Assembly (NCBI GenBank): GCA_023251135.1
Contig: JAHEZJ010000032.1
Span: forward strand, 1 to 64,000
DNA from: Flavobacterium sp.
GTDB lineage: Bacteria; Bacteroidota; Bacteroidia; Flavobacteriales; Flavobacteriaceae
Direction: 5' to 3'
DNA: 64,000 bases
Shown here: positions 52,557-62,360 of the stretch, piece by piece
Layout: each line of letters begins with the position of its first letter
Numbering within the stretch: the first letter of the stretch is position 1
Notes under the pieces: generated by a model
The model's input: the letters and a program-made list of their open reading frames with translations, nothing else
Databases searched by the model: none
Told to the model about the DNA's origin: nothing
Translations under genes and position numbers: made by a program

Positions 52557-53984
52557 ATGACTACAGGGAAAGTTTTAGTGTTTAAATCAGTTTTAATGGC
52601 GGCGGCAGCAGGAATCATTATGCTGTCTTGTGGGAAGCAGGTTTTGGCAGTTCCTGAATCGGATCCCTGGAAAGAGAAAGAGGCCATCGTTAACAGCATT
52701 CCTAAAACCCGTTTTCCGGATAAGACTTATAATATTAAAGACTTTGGAGCGGTGCCCGACGGAAAAACATCAAACACCTTAGCCTTTGATAAAGCAATAA
52801 AAACATGTGCTCAAAATGGTGGTGGAAAAGTATTGGTTCCTGACGGGAAGTATCTAACGGGTGCCATTCATTTAGAAAGCAATGTAAATCTGCATCTGGA
52901 CGATCATGCTGAAATTCTTTTTAGTATCAATCCAAATGAATATCCTATAGTTCATACCTCATTTGAAGGAACCGAACTGATGAATTATTCCCCTCTTATT
53001 TATGCAAAGAACAAAACCAATATCGCCATAACCGGAAAAGGAACGCTGAACGGACAGGCAGATAGCACCAATTGGTGGATTTGGTCGGGAGGTAAGGATT
53101 ACGGCTGGAAAAAAGGAATTCCATCGCAAAATGACCCGCAGAACCGTGAGTTTTTGGTAGATATGGCCGAAAAGGGAGTTCCGGTTCCCGAAAGAATTTT
53201 TGGAGAGGGACGTTACTTGCGTCCTAATTTTATTGAGTTTTTTGAATGCAATACCGTTCTGGTAAAAGACATTACGATCATACACGCTCCTTTTTGGATT
53301 TTACATCCTCTAAAATCCATGAACATTATTATTGACGGTGTTACCGTAAACAGTCATGGGCCTAATAATGACGGTTGCGATCCCGAATATTCGCAAAACA
53401 TACTCATCAAAAACTGCACTTTTAACACTGGAGATGATTGTATCGCAATCAAAGCAGGAAGAGATGCTGATGGCCGACGTGTAGCCATTCCGAGTAAGAA
53501 TATTATTGTTCAGAACTGTAAAATGATCGACGGGCATGGCGGAGTTGTAATTGGCAGTGAAATATCGGCCGGTGTCAACAACGTTTTTGTAGAAGACTGT
53601 GTCATGGACAGCCCCAATCTAGATCGCGCCATTCGGATCAAAACCAATTCAAAAAGAGGTGGAGTCATAGAAAATGTATATGTCCGAAATCTTGAAGTGG
53701 GAACTGTAAAAGAATGTGTTTTAAAATTAAACATGTTTTACAACGTCTACGGATCACAAACGGGCAACTTTATTCCGACCATCCGAAACATAAGCCTTGA
53801 AAATGTAAAAGTGAAAAATGGAGGGAAATATGGAGTCTGGGCAGAGGGTTATGCACAATCTCCCGTTGAAAATATCACGCTTAAAAACGTAGTCATTCAA
53901 AAAGTAGACTCCGTACACCTGCTTAAAAATGTAAAGAACATCAAATTTATGAATACCTATATCAATGAAAAAAAAGTAGAATAA
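52557..53984 (+). CDS. GH28 polygalacturonase lipoprotein
   Basis: The ATG at 52557 gives a lipoprotein signal (MAAAAGIIMLSC) and 475 residues. A TTG at 52527 is less likely. All GH28 motifs are present: NNDGCDPEYS, TGDDCIAIKAG (catalytic Asp pair), GHGGVVIGSE and RAIRIKTN. It cleaves alpha-1,4-galacturonan at or outside the membrane. It precedes susC by 46 bases and is controlled by the LacI-type operator. Confidence 0.95.
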   Translation: MTTGKVLVFKSVLMAAAAGIIMLSCGKQVLAVPESDPWKEKEAIVNSIPKTRFPDKTYNIKDFGAVPDGKTSNTLAFDKAIKTCAQNGGGKVLVPDGKYLTGAIHLESNVNLHLDDHAEILFSINPNEYPIVHTSFEGTELMNYSPLIYAKNKTNIAITGKGTLNGQADSTNWWIWSGGKDYGWKKGIPSQNDPQNREFLVDMAEKGVPVPERIFGEGRYLRPNFIEFFECNTVLVKDITIIHAPFWILHPLKSMNIIIDGVTVNSHGPNNDGCDPEYSQNILIKNCTFNTGDDCIAIKAGRDADGRRVAIPSKNIIVQNCKMIDGHGGVVIGSEISAGVNNVFVEDCVMDSPNLDRAIRIKTNSKRGGVIENVYVRNLEVGTVKECVLKLNMFYNVYGSQTGNFIPTIRNISLENVKVKNGGKYGVWAEGYAQSPVENITLKNVVIQKVDSVHLLKNVKNIKFMNTYINEKKVE

Positions 53985-54030
53985 CTTATAAAACAAAAAC
54001 TATCAATTAACCAAACCATTTTAAAAAATT

Positions 54031-57000
54031 ATGAATATCAGACCATTATTAAAGAAAAAAATAAAATACAGTCTTGTATTTTTATTTTTCCTGAATTTTC
54101 TGTTGAGCACCGCCACTTATGGGCAGTCGACTACAATAGAGGGGAAAATTACAGATGCTGCGGGTTTATCATTGCCAGGTGTAAACATTCAGGAAAAAGG
54201 AACTAAAAATGGAACTTCTACAGATTTTGAAGGAAGTTTTAAAATAAATGTCACCAGTAACAAAGCTATTTTAATTGTGAGCTACTTAGGCTTTCAGACG
54301 CAGGAAGTGAGTGTTGCCGGAAAATCGAAAGTAAATGTTAGCCTTGCCGAACAATCGAACTCACTTAATGAAGTGGTGGTTGTAGGGTATGGTACAGCAA
54401 AAAAGACAGATCTTACAGGGGCTGTCAATACCTTATCGGCAGCTAAAATAACCGAAAGAAACGTGACAAATCCAATGGAAGCCATTCAGGGTGGTATTGC
54501 CGGAGTTCAGGTAACTTCAAACAGTGGCCGAATCGGAGACGGTTTTAATGTGGTGATCAGAGGAACAAACTCGATCAATAAAGATGGTTCTAAACCGCTT
54601 TTTGTGGTTGATGGTGTACCGAGTGACAATATTGACTTCCTGAATCCACAGGATATTGCGAGAATGGATGTACTGAAAGATGCTTCTTCTGCTGCAATTT
54701 ATGGTTCAAGAGGAGGAAGCGGGGTTATTATTGTAACCACCAAAAGCGGAACAAGCGCTAAGTCGGGTGTAACCGTTACATTTGACAGTTCTTACGGTAA
54801 CAAACAGGCCGTACGATTACCAAAACTAATGAGTCCTGAAAAATGGTGGTATTACCATCAATCGGCATTTTTGGCAACCACTATTTCAGCTACAAATCCA
54901 ACCTATAATGATATTGATGCTTCAGAATTGAATGCAGCTGTAGGACAGGCAGGTACAAACCCTGTTTTGTTTCAGCGAGTAGCTAAAAATCAAAGCTACA
55001 ACTGGCAGGATACAGTTCTTAAAGGCGGAATGACACAAAACAATTATCTGAACGTTTCGGGCCGTGCTGATAACGGACTGTCTTACAACATTGGTTTGGG
55101 AGCTCAGAAAGAAACCGGAGTAATTGACAATGAGGGAATTGATAAGTACAATTTTAAAGCAGGTTTGAACCATAAGGTAAACGATAAAATTTCATTTGGA
55201 GTAAACCTGACCATTTCTAAGACTTCCGAACAGTTAGGGAGTCCAACGGCCATGCAGGAAGCTTTCAGACAAAATCCGTATACGTCGCCTTGGGCTATCG
55301 ATGCTGCCGGTAATGAAATTGTGGGAACTTATGCGCAGCAACCTGGTACATTAAGATATCCGAACGGAAATTTGGCGATTAACAAAACGGGTTCTTATAA
55401 TCCGCTTTTAGAAATTGCAAATTCGGCAGATGAAATAGAAAGATTCACCACTATCGGGAATATTTTCGGAGAATATAAAATCAACAGCTGGTTATCGTTC
55501 CGATCTACTTTTTCAGCAGGAAAAATGGATGCCAGAGAAGGAAGATCATTTGGCGCTCAAACCGATTTTGGTCTTAAAAACAAAAGTTTGCCATCCGGTG
55601 ACGTAACGAATCTGAACAATTTTAATTATACCTGGGACAACCAGTTTAACATCAACTATACTTTAAACAAAGACCACGTTTTTAGCTTTTTAGGACTTCA
55701 GAGTTTCTACTCTAATACTACCGAAACTTACTTTGCAGCCTCAAGAGAAAACCCTTTTGAAACCAGTTTTTACAACTTAGGTTCAGGAGTTCAGTCTACT
55801 TACTCCTTGACACCATCAACCGGGACAATCGCCTTAATTCCTTCGGGAGTATTCACACCTTACTCTAAAAACACTTTAGAATCGTATGCTGCCCGTTTTA
55901 ATTATGCGTACAAGGGACGTTATTTGTTAACCGCTTCGGTACGTTATGACGGATCATCAGTTTTAGCAGAAAATAATAAATGGACGGCTTTCCCTTCTGT
56001 AGCTTTAGGATGGAATGTTCATGAAGAAGGATTTATGAAAAAATTAGATTTTGTTTCTAATTTCAAACTAAGAGGAAGTATTGGGTACACAGGAAACGAT
56101 AACGTAAGCCCGTATTCAAGTTTAAGTGTTTTAAAAAATCCTACTTATTATGATTTTAATGGTACCATCGCAAATGGTTACACGGCTTCAAGTTTAGGAA
56201 ATACAAATCTGACCTGGGAAAAAACAAAAGAGGTGAATTTAGGTTTAGATTTCGGATTTGCTCATAACCGAATCTCTGGTAGTGTGGATGTGTACAATCG
56301 TTTGTCAAAAGATTTATTGTTTCAACAAGCGCTTCCATTGGAAATTGGAGTGCCAACTATTACCTCTAACGTAGGTTCGATCAGAAATAAAGGTATTGAG
56401 GTTGCCTTGGTTACTAAAAATATTCAGACTAAAAATGTGAGTTGGGAAACGAGTTTTACTTTTACTAAAAACGTAAACAAACTCGAATCGATTTATGGAC
56501 AGGATCAGGTAAGTGATGTTGGAAATAACTTATTTATCGGAGAAAACGTTCACTCTTATTACAACTATGTTTTTGATGGCGTATGGCAGGAGAGCGAAGC
56601 AGCACAGGCCCTTACTTACGGTCAGAAACCGGGAGAAGCAAAAGTAAAAGACCTGAACAACGATGGTAAAATTGATGCCAATAACGACAGAGCTATTTTA
56701 GGAAACTACGATCCTAAATGGTCCGGAAGTTTTTCTACCACTTTAAAAGTAAAACAATTTGACCTTTCGATGTCTTTGATTACCAATCAGGGAATGACCG
56801 TATTTAGCGGATTTCACGACAACTTTGCCGATGTTACCGACAGAGGACGTCAGAAGTTTGATCTTGGCGATTGGTATGTTCCGGCTAATGGTGCAGGTTT
56901 GCCTGCCCAGTATTCAAACACAAATCCGTTACCACGTGGAGCGGGAGTTTACTACGATACCAATAACGTAGCATTTTATAAAGACGCTTCTTTTGTAAAA

Positions 57001-57207
57001 GTGCAAAACATTGCTTTAGGTTATAGTTTTGATCAGGATTTGGTGAGTAAATTAAAAATTAAAAGTTTAAGACTTTATGTGAATGTGTTGAATCCTTTTG
57101 TATTTACAAATTACGAAGGATACGACCCTGAATGGGCAACTGCAGCTTTAGCGGTAAATCGTGTAGCAACAATGACGGTTCAGATGGGATTAAGTTTAAA
57201 ATTTTAA
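54031..57207 (+). CDS. SusC/RagA family TonB-dependent transporter
   Basis: The 1058-residue protein has a signal (YSLVFLFFLNFLLSTATYGQ). A carboxypeptidase-regulatory-like domain follows (TIEGKITDAAGLSLPGVNIQ). A TonB-box-like SLNEVVVVGYGTAKKTDLTG, the plug (FVVDGVPSDNIDFLNPQDIA) and a large barrel complete it. The DLNNDGKIDANNDRAILGNY calcium-type motif typical of SusC is near residue 878. It imports pectin oligosaccharides with SusD, 10 bases downstream. Confidence 0.97.
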   Translation: MNIRPLLKKKIKYSLVFLFFLNFLLSTATYGQSTTIEGKITDAAGLSLPGVNIQEKGTKNGTSTDFEGSFKINVTSNKAILIVSYLGFQTQEVSVAGKSKVNVSLAEQSNSLNEVVVVGYGTAKKTDLTGAVNTLSAAKITERNVTNPMEAIQGGIAGVQVTSNSGRIGDGFNVVIRGTNSINKDGSKPLFVVDGVPSDNIDFLNPQDIARMDVLKDASSAAIYGSRGGSGVIIVTTKSGTSAKSGVTVTFDSSYGNKQAVRLPKLMSPEKWWYYHQSAFLATTISATNPTYNDIDASELNAAVGQAGTNPVLFQRVAKNQSYNWQDTVLKGGMTQNNYLNVSGRADNGLSYNIGLGAQKETGVIDNEGIDKYNFKAGLNHKVNDKISFGVNLTISKTSEQLGSPTAMQEAFRQNPYTSPWAIDAAGNEIVGTYAQQPGTLRYPNGNLAINKTGSYNPLLEIANSADEIERFTTIGNIFGEYKINSWLSFRSTFSAGKMDAREGRSFGAQTDFGLKNKSLPSGDVTNLNNFNYTWDNQFNINYTLNKDHVFSFLGLQSFYSNTTETYFAASRENPFETSFYNLGSGVQSTYSLTPSTGTIALIPSGVFTPYSKNTLESYAARFNYAYKGRYLLTASVRYDGSSVLAENNKWTAFPSVALGWNVHEEGFMKKLDFVSNFKLRGSIGYTGNDNVSPYSSLSVLKNPTYYDFNGTIANGYTASSLGNTNLTWEKTKEVNLGLDFGFAHNRISGSVDVYNRLSKDLLFQQALPLEIGVPTITSNVGSIRNKGIEVALVTKNIQTKNVSWETSFTFTKNVNKLESIYGQDQVSDVGNNLFIGENVHSYYNYVFDGVWQESEAAQALTYGQKPGEAKVKDLNNDGKIDANNDRAILGNYDPKWSGSFSTTLKVKQFDLSMSLITNQGMTVFSGFHDNFADVTDRGRQKFDLGDWYVPANGAGLPAQYSNTNPLPRGAGVYYDTNNVAFYKDASFVKVQNIALGYSFDQDLVSKLKIKSLRLYVNVLNPFVFTNYEGYDPEWATAALAVNRVATMTVQMGLSLKF

Positions 57208-57217
57208 AGTAAGAAAA

Positions 57218-58909
57218 ATGAAAAAAATACTAATAGTTTTAGGAATACTGGTGACGACATTAAATTCGTGCTCCAATTTTATAGAGGAAGACAATCGTGC
57301 CTTCGGCTCGGCAGAACAATATTTTCTTACTGCGCCCGGGTTTGAGTCTTTGGTGAACACCAATTATGCAACTTTAAAAGACATTTACGGAGGTGATCCG
57401 TGGCTGTTTGAAGCAGGTACCGATATGTATTCTGAGGGAAGAAATCAGGAACCGGAAGGACTGGCTAAATATTTAACCCTTTCTTCGTCTTCTGCAGGAG
57501 TAGATTTGTTATACAGAACCTGTTACATGGCCATTCAGCAAGCCAACAAAGGACTGTACTATTCTACCCTTACTGAAAAAGCAAATACCGTAGATACAAG
57601 AGTGGGAGAACTTAAATTTTTAAGAGCAAACGCTTATTTTCTTTTGGTTCAGACTTACGGAGGTGTTCCTGTTGTATTGGAAAATATCAACACTGCTGTG
57701 ACTTCTTTCGACAGAAATTCGGCAGAAGAAGTATACACTCAAATTTTAAAAGATCTTAACGAAGCCTTACCCGCAGTGGCTACTGGCGCCTATACAGGAA
57801 GAATTAATAAAAGAGCAGTTCAGGATTTACTGGCAAAAGTATATTTGACCAAAGGTTATGAAACTTTTGGAATTGCGGCAGATTTTACAACCGCGGCCAA
57901 TTTAGCCGATCAGGTAATTGCGGGACAGCCACTTAATATTTCTTTTGCCGACGTAGTAAAACCAGGAAACGAAATGAATGCCGAAACGATCTTCTCTGTT
58001 CAGTTTTCTGTAGCGTCAAATGCTACCGGTCCAACAGCTTTGGGAAGTTCTCAAAACTACTGGTTTAGCTCGTATTTAGGAGCAGCGGCGGCAGGTAATC
58101 CTTATCCAAACAGAAGTTACACACTTTGCCCTACGGTTTATGCATTATCGCTGTATGAGCAGGGCGATAAACGTTGGGAGAATACCTTCATGACAGAAAT
58201 CTATAGCAAATACTATGATTTTTATACCGTAACCGATAAAACAGCATTAAAAATTACAGATTTTTATGAGCCTCGTTGGTTTACTTTGGCCGATAGAGCA
58301 GCCTGGAATACTGCTAATGCTTCAAGAAAAGCAAATGCAGCAACGTTCAGATATCACAATTGGGGAACCTATTCTTCAGCAGCAGCTTCAGGGGGTGACT
58401 ACAACCTGATTCCGGTTCGTAAATTTGACGATCCAAACGCTCCCTATAGCGGCGCAACCAGTGCAAACTACAACACCACACCGATCACACCGGCAACCAA
58501 CAGAAGCAGTAGCCGTGATTTTATTGTAGCAAGACTTGGAGAAACCTATTTAGTAGCCGCCGAAGCTTATTTTAAAGCCGGTCAGCCTGCAACAGCTTTA
58601 GCACGTTTGAATGAAGTAAGAAGAAGAGCGGGTGGTGGAGTAGTCGGAGCAATTCCGGTAATGACCACCATCGATATCAACACCATATTAGATGAAAGAG
58701 GACGAGAATTATTAGGCGAGTACCACCGTTGGTTTGATTTGAAACGTACCGGTACCTTAGTGCAAAGAGCGGTTTTATACAATCCTAAAATCACAAATGC
58801 AAACGTTTTTAGCGGGCAAAATGGCAATCTTAAAATATTAAGACCAATCCCTCAGTCAGCATTAGATTTGAACAGAAGTAAAAATTACCCTCAAAACCCG
58901 GCTTATTAA
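57218..58909 (+). CDS. SusD/RagB family glycan-binding lipoprotein
   Basis: The 563-residue protein starts with a lipoprotein signal (ILIVLGILVTTLNSC). It has the helical TPR-like SusD fold (RVGELKFLRANAYFLLVQTY), and the C-terminal RLGETYLVAAEAYFKAG and DERGRELLGEYHRWFDLKRT are typical marks. It binds oligosaccharides outside and lids the SusC barrel. Confidence 0.97.
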   Translation: MKKILIVLGILVTTLNSCSNFIEEDNRAFGSAEQYFLTAPGFESLVNTNYATLKDIYGGDPWLFEAGTDMYSEGRNQEPEGLAKYLTLSSSSAGVDLLYRTCYMAIQQANKGLYYSTLTEKANTVDTRVGELKFLRANAYFLLVQTYGGVPVVLENINTAVTSFDRNSAEEVYTQILKDLNEALPAVATGAYTGRINKRAVQDLLAKVYLTKGYETFGIAADFTTAANLADQVIAGQPLNISFADVVKPGNEMNAETIFSVQFSVASNATGPTALGSSQNYWFSSYLGAAAAGNPYPNRSYTLCPTVYALSLYEQGDKRWENTFMTEIYSKYYDFYTVTDKTALKITDFYEPRWFTLADRAAWNTANASRKANAATFRYHNWGTYSSAAASGGDYNLIPVRKFDDPNAPYSGATSANYNTTPITPATNRSSSRDFIVARLGETYLVAAEAYFKAGQPATALARLNEVRRRAGGGVVGAIPVMTTIDINTILDERGRELLGEYHRWFDLKRTGTLVQRAVLYNPKITNANVFSGQNGNLKILRPIPQSALDLNRSKNYPQNPAY

Positions 58910-58967
58910 CAGGCTTTTATAATTAGTAGTTTAAAAATTTTGAGGTTCGTTTTTTTTTTTTTGAGGC

Positions 58968-59009
58968 AGTTAAAAAGGGGTTCGACCCGGAATCGGACTC
59001 CTTTTAACT
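58968..59009 (+). other. Hairpin between SusD and the esterase gene
   Basis: AGTTAAAAAGGGGT (58968-58981) and ACTCCTTTTAACT (58997-59009) pair nearly perfectly. A run of 13 T precedes it, and A rather than T follows, so it fits partial termination or mRNA processing better than a plain terminator. Confidence 0.65.
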
Positions 59010-59027
59010 AAAAACCAGAGCGGGTAA

Positions 59028-59963
59028 ATGAAAAGAATGGGGATTGTTTTATTGCTTTTTTCGAAGGTCATGCTGGCACAAAACCAGTATGCTGTTGATA
59101 CCTCCTATACCGAAAAAAGCACTTATGCAAAACTAATTAAGAAATATCCGTTTATAAAAATAGCGGAAGCAGATAACAAGGCAAATGTTCTTCAAATAGC
59201 GGACATAGTCTATGATAAAATTGAAAAGAGAGAGTTACATCTGGACGCCTATTGGAATAAAAGTGAAAAGGCAAATCCGGGAGTCATACTGATTCATGGA
59301 GGAGGCTGGAAATCCGGGAATAAAAAGCAGCTTGAGGTTTTAGGACAGGCAATAAGCGCAAAAGGATATTCGTGTTTTGCAATCGAATACAGATTATCAC
59401 CGGAGGCAAAATATCCGCAAGCGATTTATGATGTAAAAAATGCCATTAAATTTGTAAAAGACAATGCGAAAAAATTCCATGTAGATCCGGACAAAATTGC
59501 TGTTTTAGGATGCTCCTCAGGAGGTCAGATGGCAGCTTTGATTGGTACCACAAATGAGAATTTAGCTTTTGAGGATTCTCGGAACAGGAGCACATCTTCG
59601 TCAAAAGTACAGGCAATACTTGATGTAGACGGAATTCTGGCTTTTAAACATCCCGAATCGGAAGAAGGAGAAATGGCAGCTTTTTGGTTAAATGGAACCT
59701 ATCAGGAGAATCCTGAGAATTGGGAGCAGGCAGCAGCGTTAAGGCATACGGATAAAAATACGCCGCCAATACTCTTTATCAACAGTAGTTTTGATCGGTT
59801 TCATGCCGGCAGAGACGATATGATTGCGATTTTAAATCAGCATAAAATTTACAATGAGGTCAGAACAATTCAGAATTCACCGCATTCCTTTTGGTTTTTT
59901 CAGCCGTGGTTGGATGAAACGGTTTATTATGCCACACAATTTTTAAACAAAGTATTTAAATAA
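59028..59963 (+). CDS. Secreted alpha/beta hydrolase (esterase)
   Basis: The 311-residue protein has a short signal (MGIVLLLFSKVMLAQ) and alpha/beta-hydrolase motifs: oxyanion HGGGWKSGN, nucleophile LGCSSGGQMAAL, and late acid/His (FDRFHAGRDDM, NSPHSFWF). It belongs to the BD-FAE/acetyl esterase group and may remove ester groups from pectin. It differs from the esterase at 39827. It is followed 11 bases later by the DUF4861 gene. Confidence 0.88.
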   Translation: MKRMGIVLLLFSKVMLAQNQYAVDTSYTEKSTYAKLIKKYPFIKIAEADNKANVLQIADIVYDKIEKRELHLDAYWNKSEKANPGVILIHGGGWKSGNKKQLEVLGQAISAKGYSCFAIEYRLSPEAKYPQAIYDVKNAIKFVKDNAKKFHVDPDKIAVLGCSSGGQMAALIGTTNENLAFEDSRNRSTSSSKVQAILDVDGILAFKHPESEEGEMAAFWLNGTYQENPENWEQAAALRHTDKNTPPILFINSSFDRFHAGRDDMIAILNQHKIYNEVRTIQNSPHSFWFFQPWLDETVYYATQFLNKVFK

Positions 59964-59974
59964 TTACAATAAAA

Positions 59975-60940
59975 ATGAAAACGAAAATCACCTTAGCGAC
60001 CTTACTTTTAGTTGGTATTACAGCAGTTAATGCGCAAAAACAGGATCTAAAAATCGCTAAAACCTATGCCGAGATATCTGCTAAAACAGACGGAAAGTGG
60101 GAAGGTCGTAAATACATTGGCGGAACAGCATTCAAAAATGTTGACAGACTCAAATTGTCGCCCGAACATACCGATCACTCATTTGATATTCGTTACGAAG
60201 GACCGGGTTGGGAAAATAACCGCATTGGATATCGTTTGTATTTAGACTGGAGAAATGCGATTGACATATTTGGAAAAAAAACAACAGAAATTATTCTGCC
60301 AAAAGTGGGACAGGATAATTTTGATTCTTACCACGAGATGAGCGATTGGGGTGCCGATATTCTGAAAGCCGGAAAAGGAATCGGAATTGGTTCAATAGAC
60401 CGTTATTTAAACAATGAAAAATTACATTTCCATGAAGTGGATTCTACCATTGCAACAGTAGTAAACAAAACCAATGAATCGGGTGTAAAAGTGCAGTACT
60501 ATGGTTGGAAAACCGCCTCTGATAAAATTGATTTCACATCAGTTTTGACCATCAAACCAAACGAACTGTATACCAAACACACCATTCAGGGATCCAAAGA
60601 AATTCAGGGAATTTGCACCGGAATTGTAAAGCAGAAAAACACAGAACTTCTTAAAAAAGAAAGCAAAAATAAAAAATGGGCTTATTTGGCAACATACGGG
60701 CAGCAGTCATTAGTTCCGGATAAATTAGGAATGGCTATTTTTTATGAAATTAACACAATTGAGAGTGCCCCGGATACAGATTTAGATTATCTTTTAGTAT
60801 TCAAACCAACAACAAAAGCGACTTCTTTTTACCTTTTAGGCGCCTGGGAACAAGAACAAAACGGAATTAAATCGAAAGAAGAATTTGTAAAATATTTAGA
60901 TGAAAAGCTAGAGGTGCTGAATAGGAAGGGGAAGATGTGA
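59975..60940 (+). CDS. DUF4861 family protein of pectin loci
   Basis: The 321-residue protein has a signal (ITLATLLLVGITAVNAQ) and the DUF4861 core (RYEGPGWENNRIGYRLYLDW, FDSYHEMSDWGADILKAGKG, IGSIDRYLNN). The family is periplasmic or secreted, found near polysaccharide lyases and GH105 genes, and is thought to act on pectin fragments, but the activity here is unproven. Confidence 0.88.
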   Translation: MKTKITLATLLLVGITAVNAQKQDLKIAKTYAEISAKTDGKWEGRKYIGGTAFKNVDRLKLSPEHTDHSFDIRYEGPGWENNRIGYRLYLDWRNAIDIFGKKTTEIILPKVGQDNFDSYHEMSDWGADILKAGKGIGIGSIDRYLNNEKLHFHEVDSTIATVVNKTNESGVKVQYYGWKTASDKIDFTSVLTIKPNELYTKHTIQGSKEIQGICTGIVKQKNTELLKKESKNKKWAYLATYGQQSLVPDKLGMAIFYEINTIESAPDTDLDYLLVFKPTTKATSFYLLGAWEQEQNGIKSKEEFVKYLDEKLEVLNRKGKM

Positions 60941-61133
60941 TATGTGAAATGTGGGATGTAAGATGTGAAATGTAGTTTAAAAATAGGCCACAGATTAAAA
61001 GGATTAGAGAGATTAAAAAATCTGCATAATCTGCGAGAGAAAAATATTCACAATTTAATACACAAGTTAACTTAATCCATTTTAATCGTTGTAATCTGTG
61101 GCAAAAATACATCAACTGCAAGAATATAATTTT
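60941..61133. repeat. Repeats between the DUF4861 and GH105 genes
   Basis: A TGTGATA/TGTGAAA/TGTGGGA heptamer array (about 60940-60976) is followed by an inverted GCCACAGATTA (60987) and TAATCTGTGGC (about 61093) pair. Confidence 0.75.
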
Positions 61134-62336
61134 ATGCTTAAACCGACTTTTATAAAAATTAACCTTATTGTTTTGCTACTAATTATCAGTACTAAAACAA
61201 TAGCACAGGCACATGAAAATAGCGTCTTGCCCAATAATCTAAAATGGTCGGAGAGAACAGCGTTTACTATTTTGGATAAATACCCGAAAGCCTGGCAAAT
61301 CGATGGCACCGAAAAGCCCAAATGGGATTATAAAATGGGATTAGTATTGTCGGCTTTTGAAAAATTATATCAGAAAACAAACGATAAAAAATATTTCAAT
61401 TACATCAAAGAATATGCAGACGAACTGATTGATGCCGAGGGAAATAATAGTAAATATGAGAGAGATGAGTACAATATTGACTGTGCCAATCCCGGAAAAT
61501 TACTGTTTAAGCTGTACGACGAAACGAAAGACAAACGTTATTTAAAAGTATTGCAGGAATTAAGAAAACAGCTTGAAAACCAGCCCAGAACAGCCAGTGG
61601 CGGATTCTGGCACAAACAAATCTATCCCAATCAAATGTGGATTGACGGTTTGTACATGGCTGAACCTTTTTACACCCAGTATACGGTTAGATTTGAAAAT
61701 GGTAAAGCTTTAAACGATATTGCAAAGCAATTTGAATTGGTACAGATACATTTAGTCGATCAAAAAACAGGATTGGTTTATCAGGCTTGGGATGAAAGCA
61801 AAGAAATTGGCTGGGCAAATCCAGAAACAGGAACTTCACCAACGATTTGGGGGCGTGGCATTGGTTGGTACATGATGGCTTTGGTTGAAACCTTGGAGTA
61901 TTATCCAAAAACACATCCCAAATATAAAGCGCTGACAGAAGATCTGAATCAAATTGCAAAAAGTGTCGTGCAGCATAAAAGTGCATCAGGTTTGTGGTAT
62001 CAGGTTGCAGATAAGCCTGAAAGGAACGGGAATTTTTTAGAATCTTCGGCATCGGCTATGATTATTTATGCTTTAGCGAAAGGGACGAATAAAGGATACC
62101 TGAAACCGATATATAAAAAAACAGCCGAAGAATCATTTGAAGCCTATCTGAAAGAATTTGTAAGCAAAGACAATCAGGGACACATCATTATTTCAAAAGT
62201 ATCTTCGAATGTAGGTTTAGGAGGAAAACCATTTCGGGACGGAACAAATGAGTATTATATCAAAAGCAAAACAAAGGACAATAGCTCACCAGCGCTTGCA
62301 GCCTTTTTGCTGAGTGCATTAGAATTGGAAAAATAG
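61134..62336 (+). CDS. GH105 unsaturated (rhamno)galacturonyl hydrolase 1
   Basis: The ATG at 61134 gives a signal peptide (INLIVLLLIISTKTIAQAH) and 400 residues. A GTG at 61098 falls in a repeat and is unlikely. GGFWHKQIYPNQMWIDGLYM (catalytic Asp region), GTSPTIWGRGIGWYMMALVE and VGLGGKPFRDGTNEYY are GH105 marks. It removes the unsaturated end residue of lyase products, probably in the periplasm. It is a paralogue of the next gene. Confidence 0.94.
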   Translation: MLKPTFIKINLIVLLLIISTKTIAQAHENSVLPNNLKWSERTAFTILDKYPKAWQIDGTEKPKWDYKMGLVLSAFEKLYQKTNDKKYFNYIKEYADELIDAEGNNSKYERDEYNIDCANPGKLLFKLYDETKDKRYLKVLQELRKQLENQPRTASGGFWHKQIYPNQMWIDGLYMAEPFYTQYTVRFENGKALNDIAKQFELVQIHLVDQKTGLVYQAWDESKEIGWANPETGTSPTIWGRGIGWYMMALVETLEYYPKTHPKYKALTEDLNQIAKSVVQHKSASGLWYQVADKPERNGNFLESSASAMIIYALAKGTNKGYLKPIYKKTAEESFEAYLKEFVSKDNQGHIIISKVSSNVGLGGKPFRDGTNEYYIKSKTKDNSSPALAAFLLSALELEK

Positions 62337-62360
62337 TAGAATCTAAAATATAGTTTAAAA

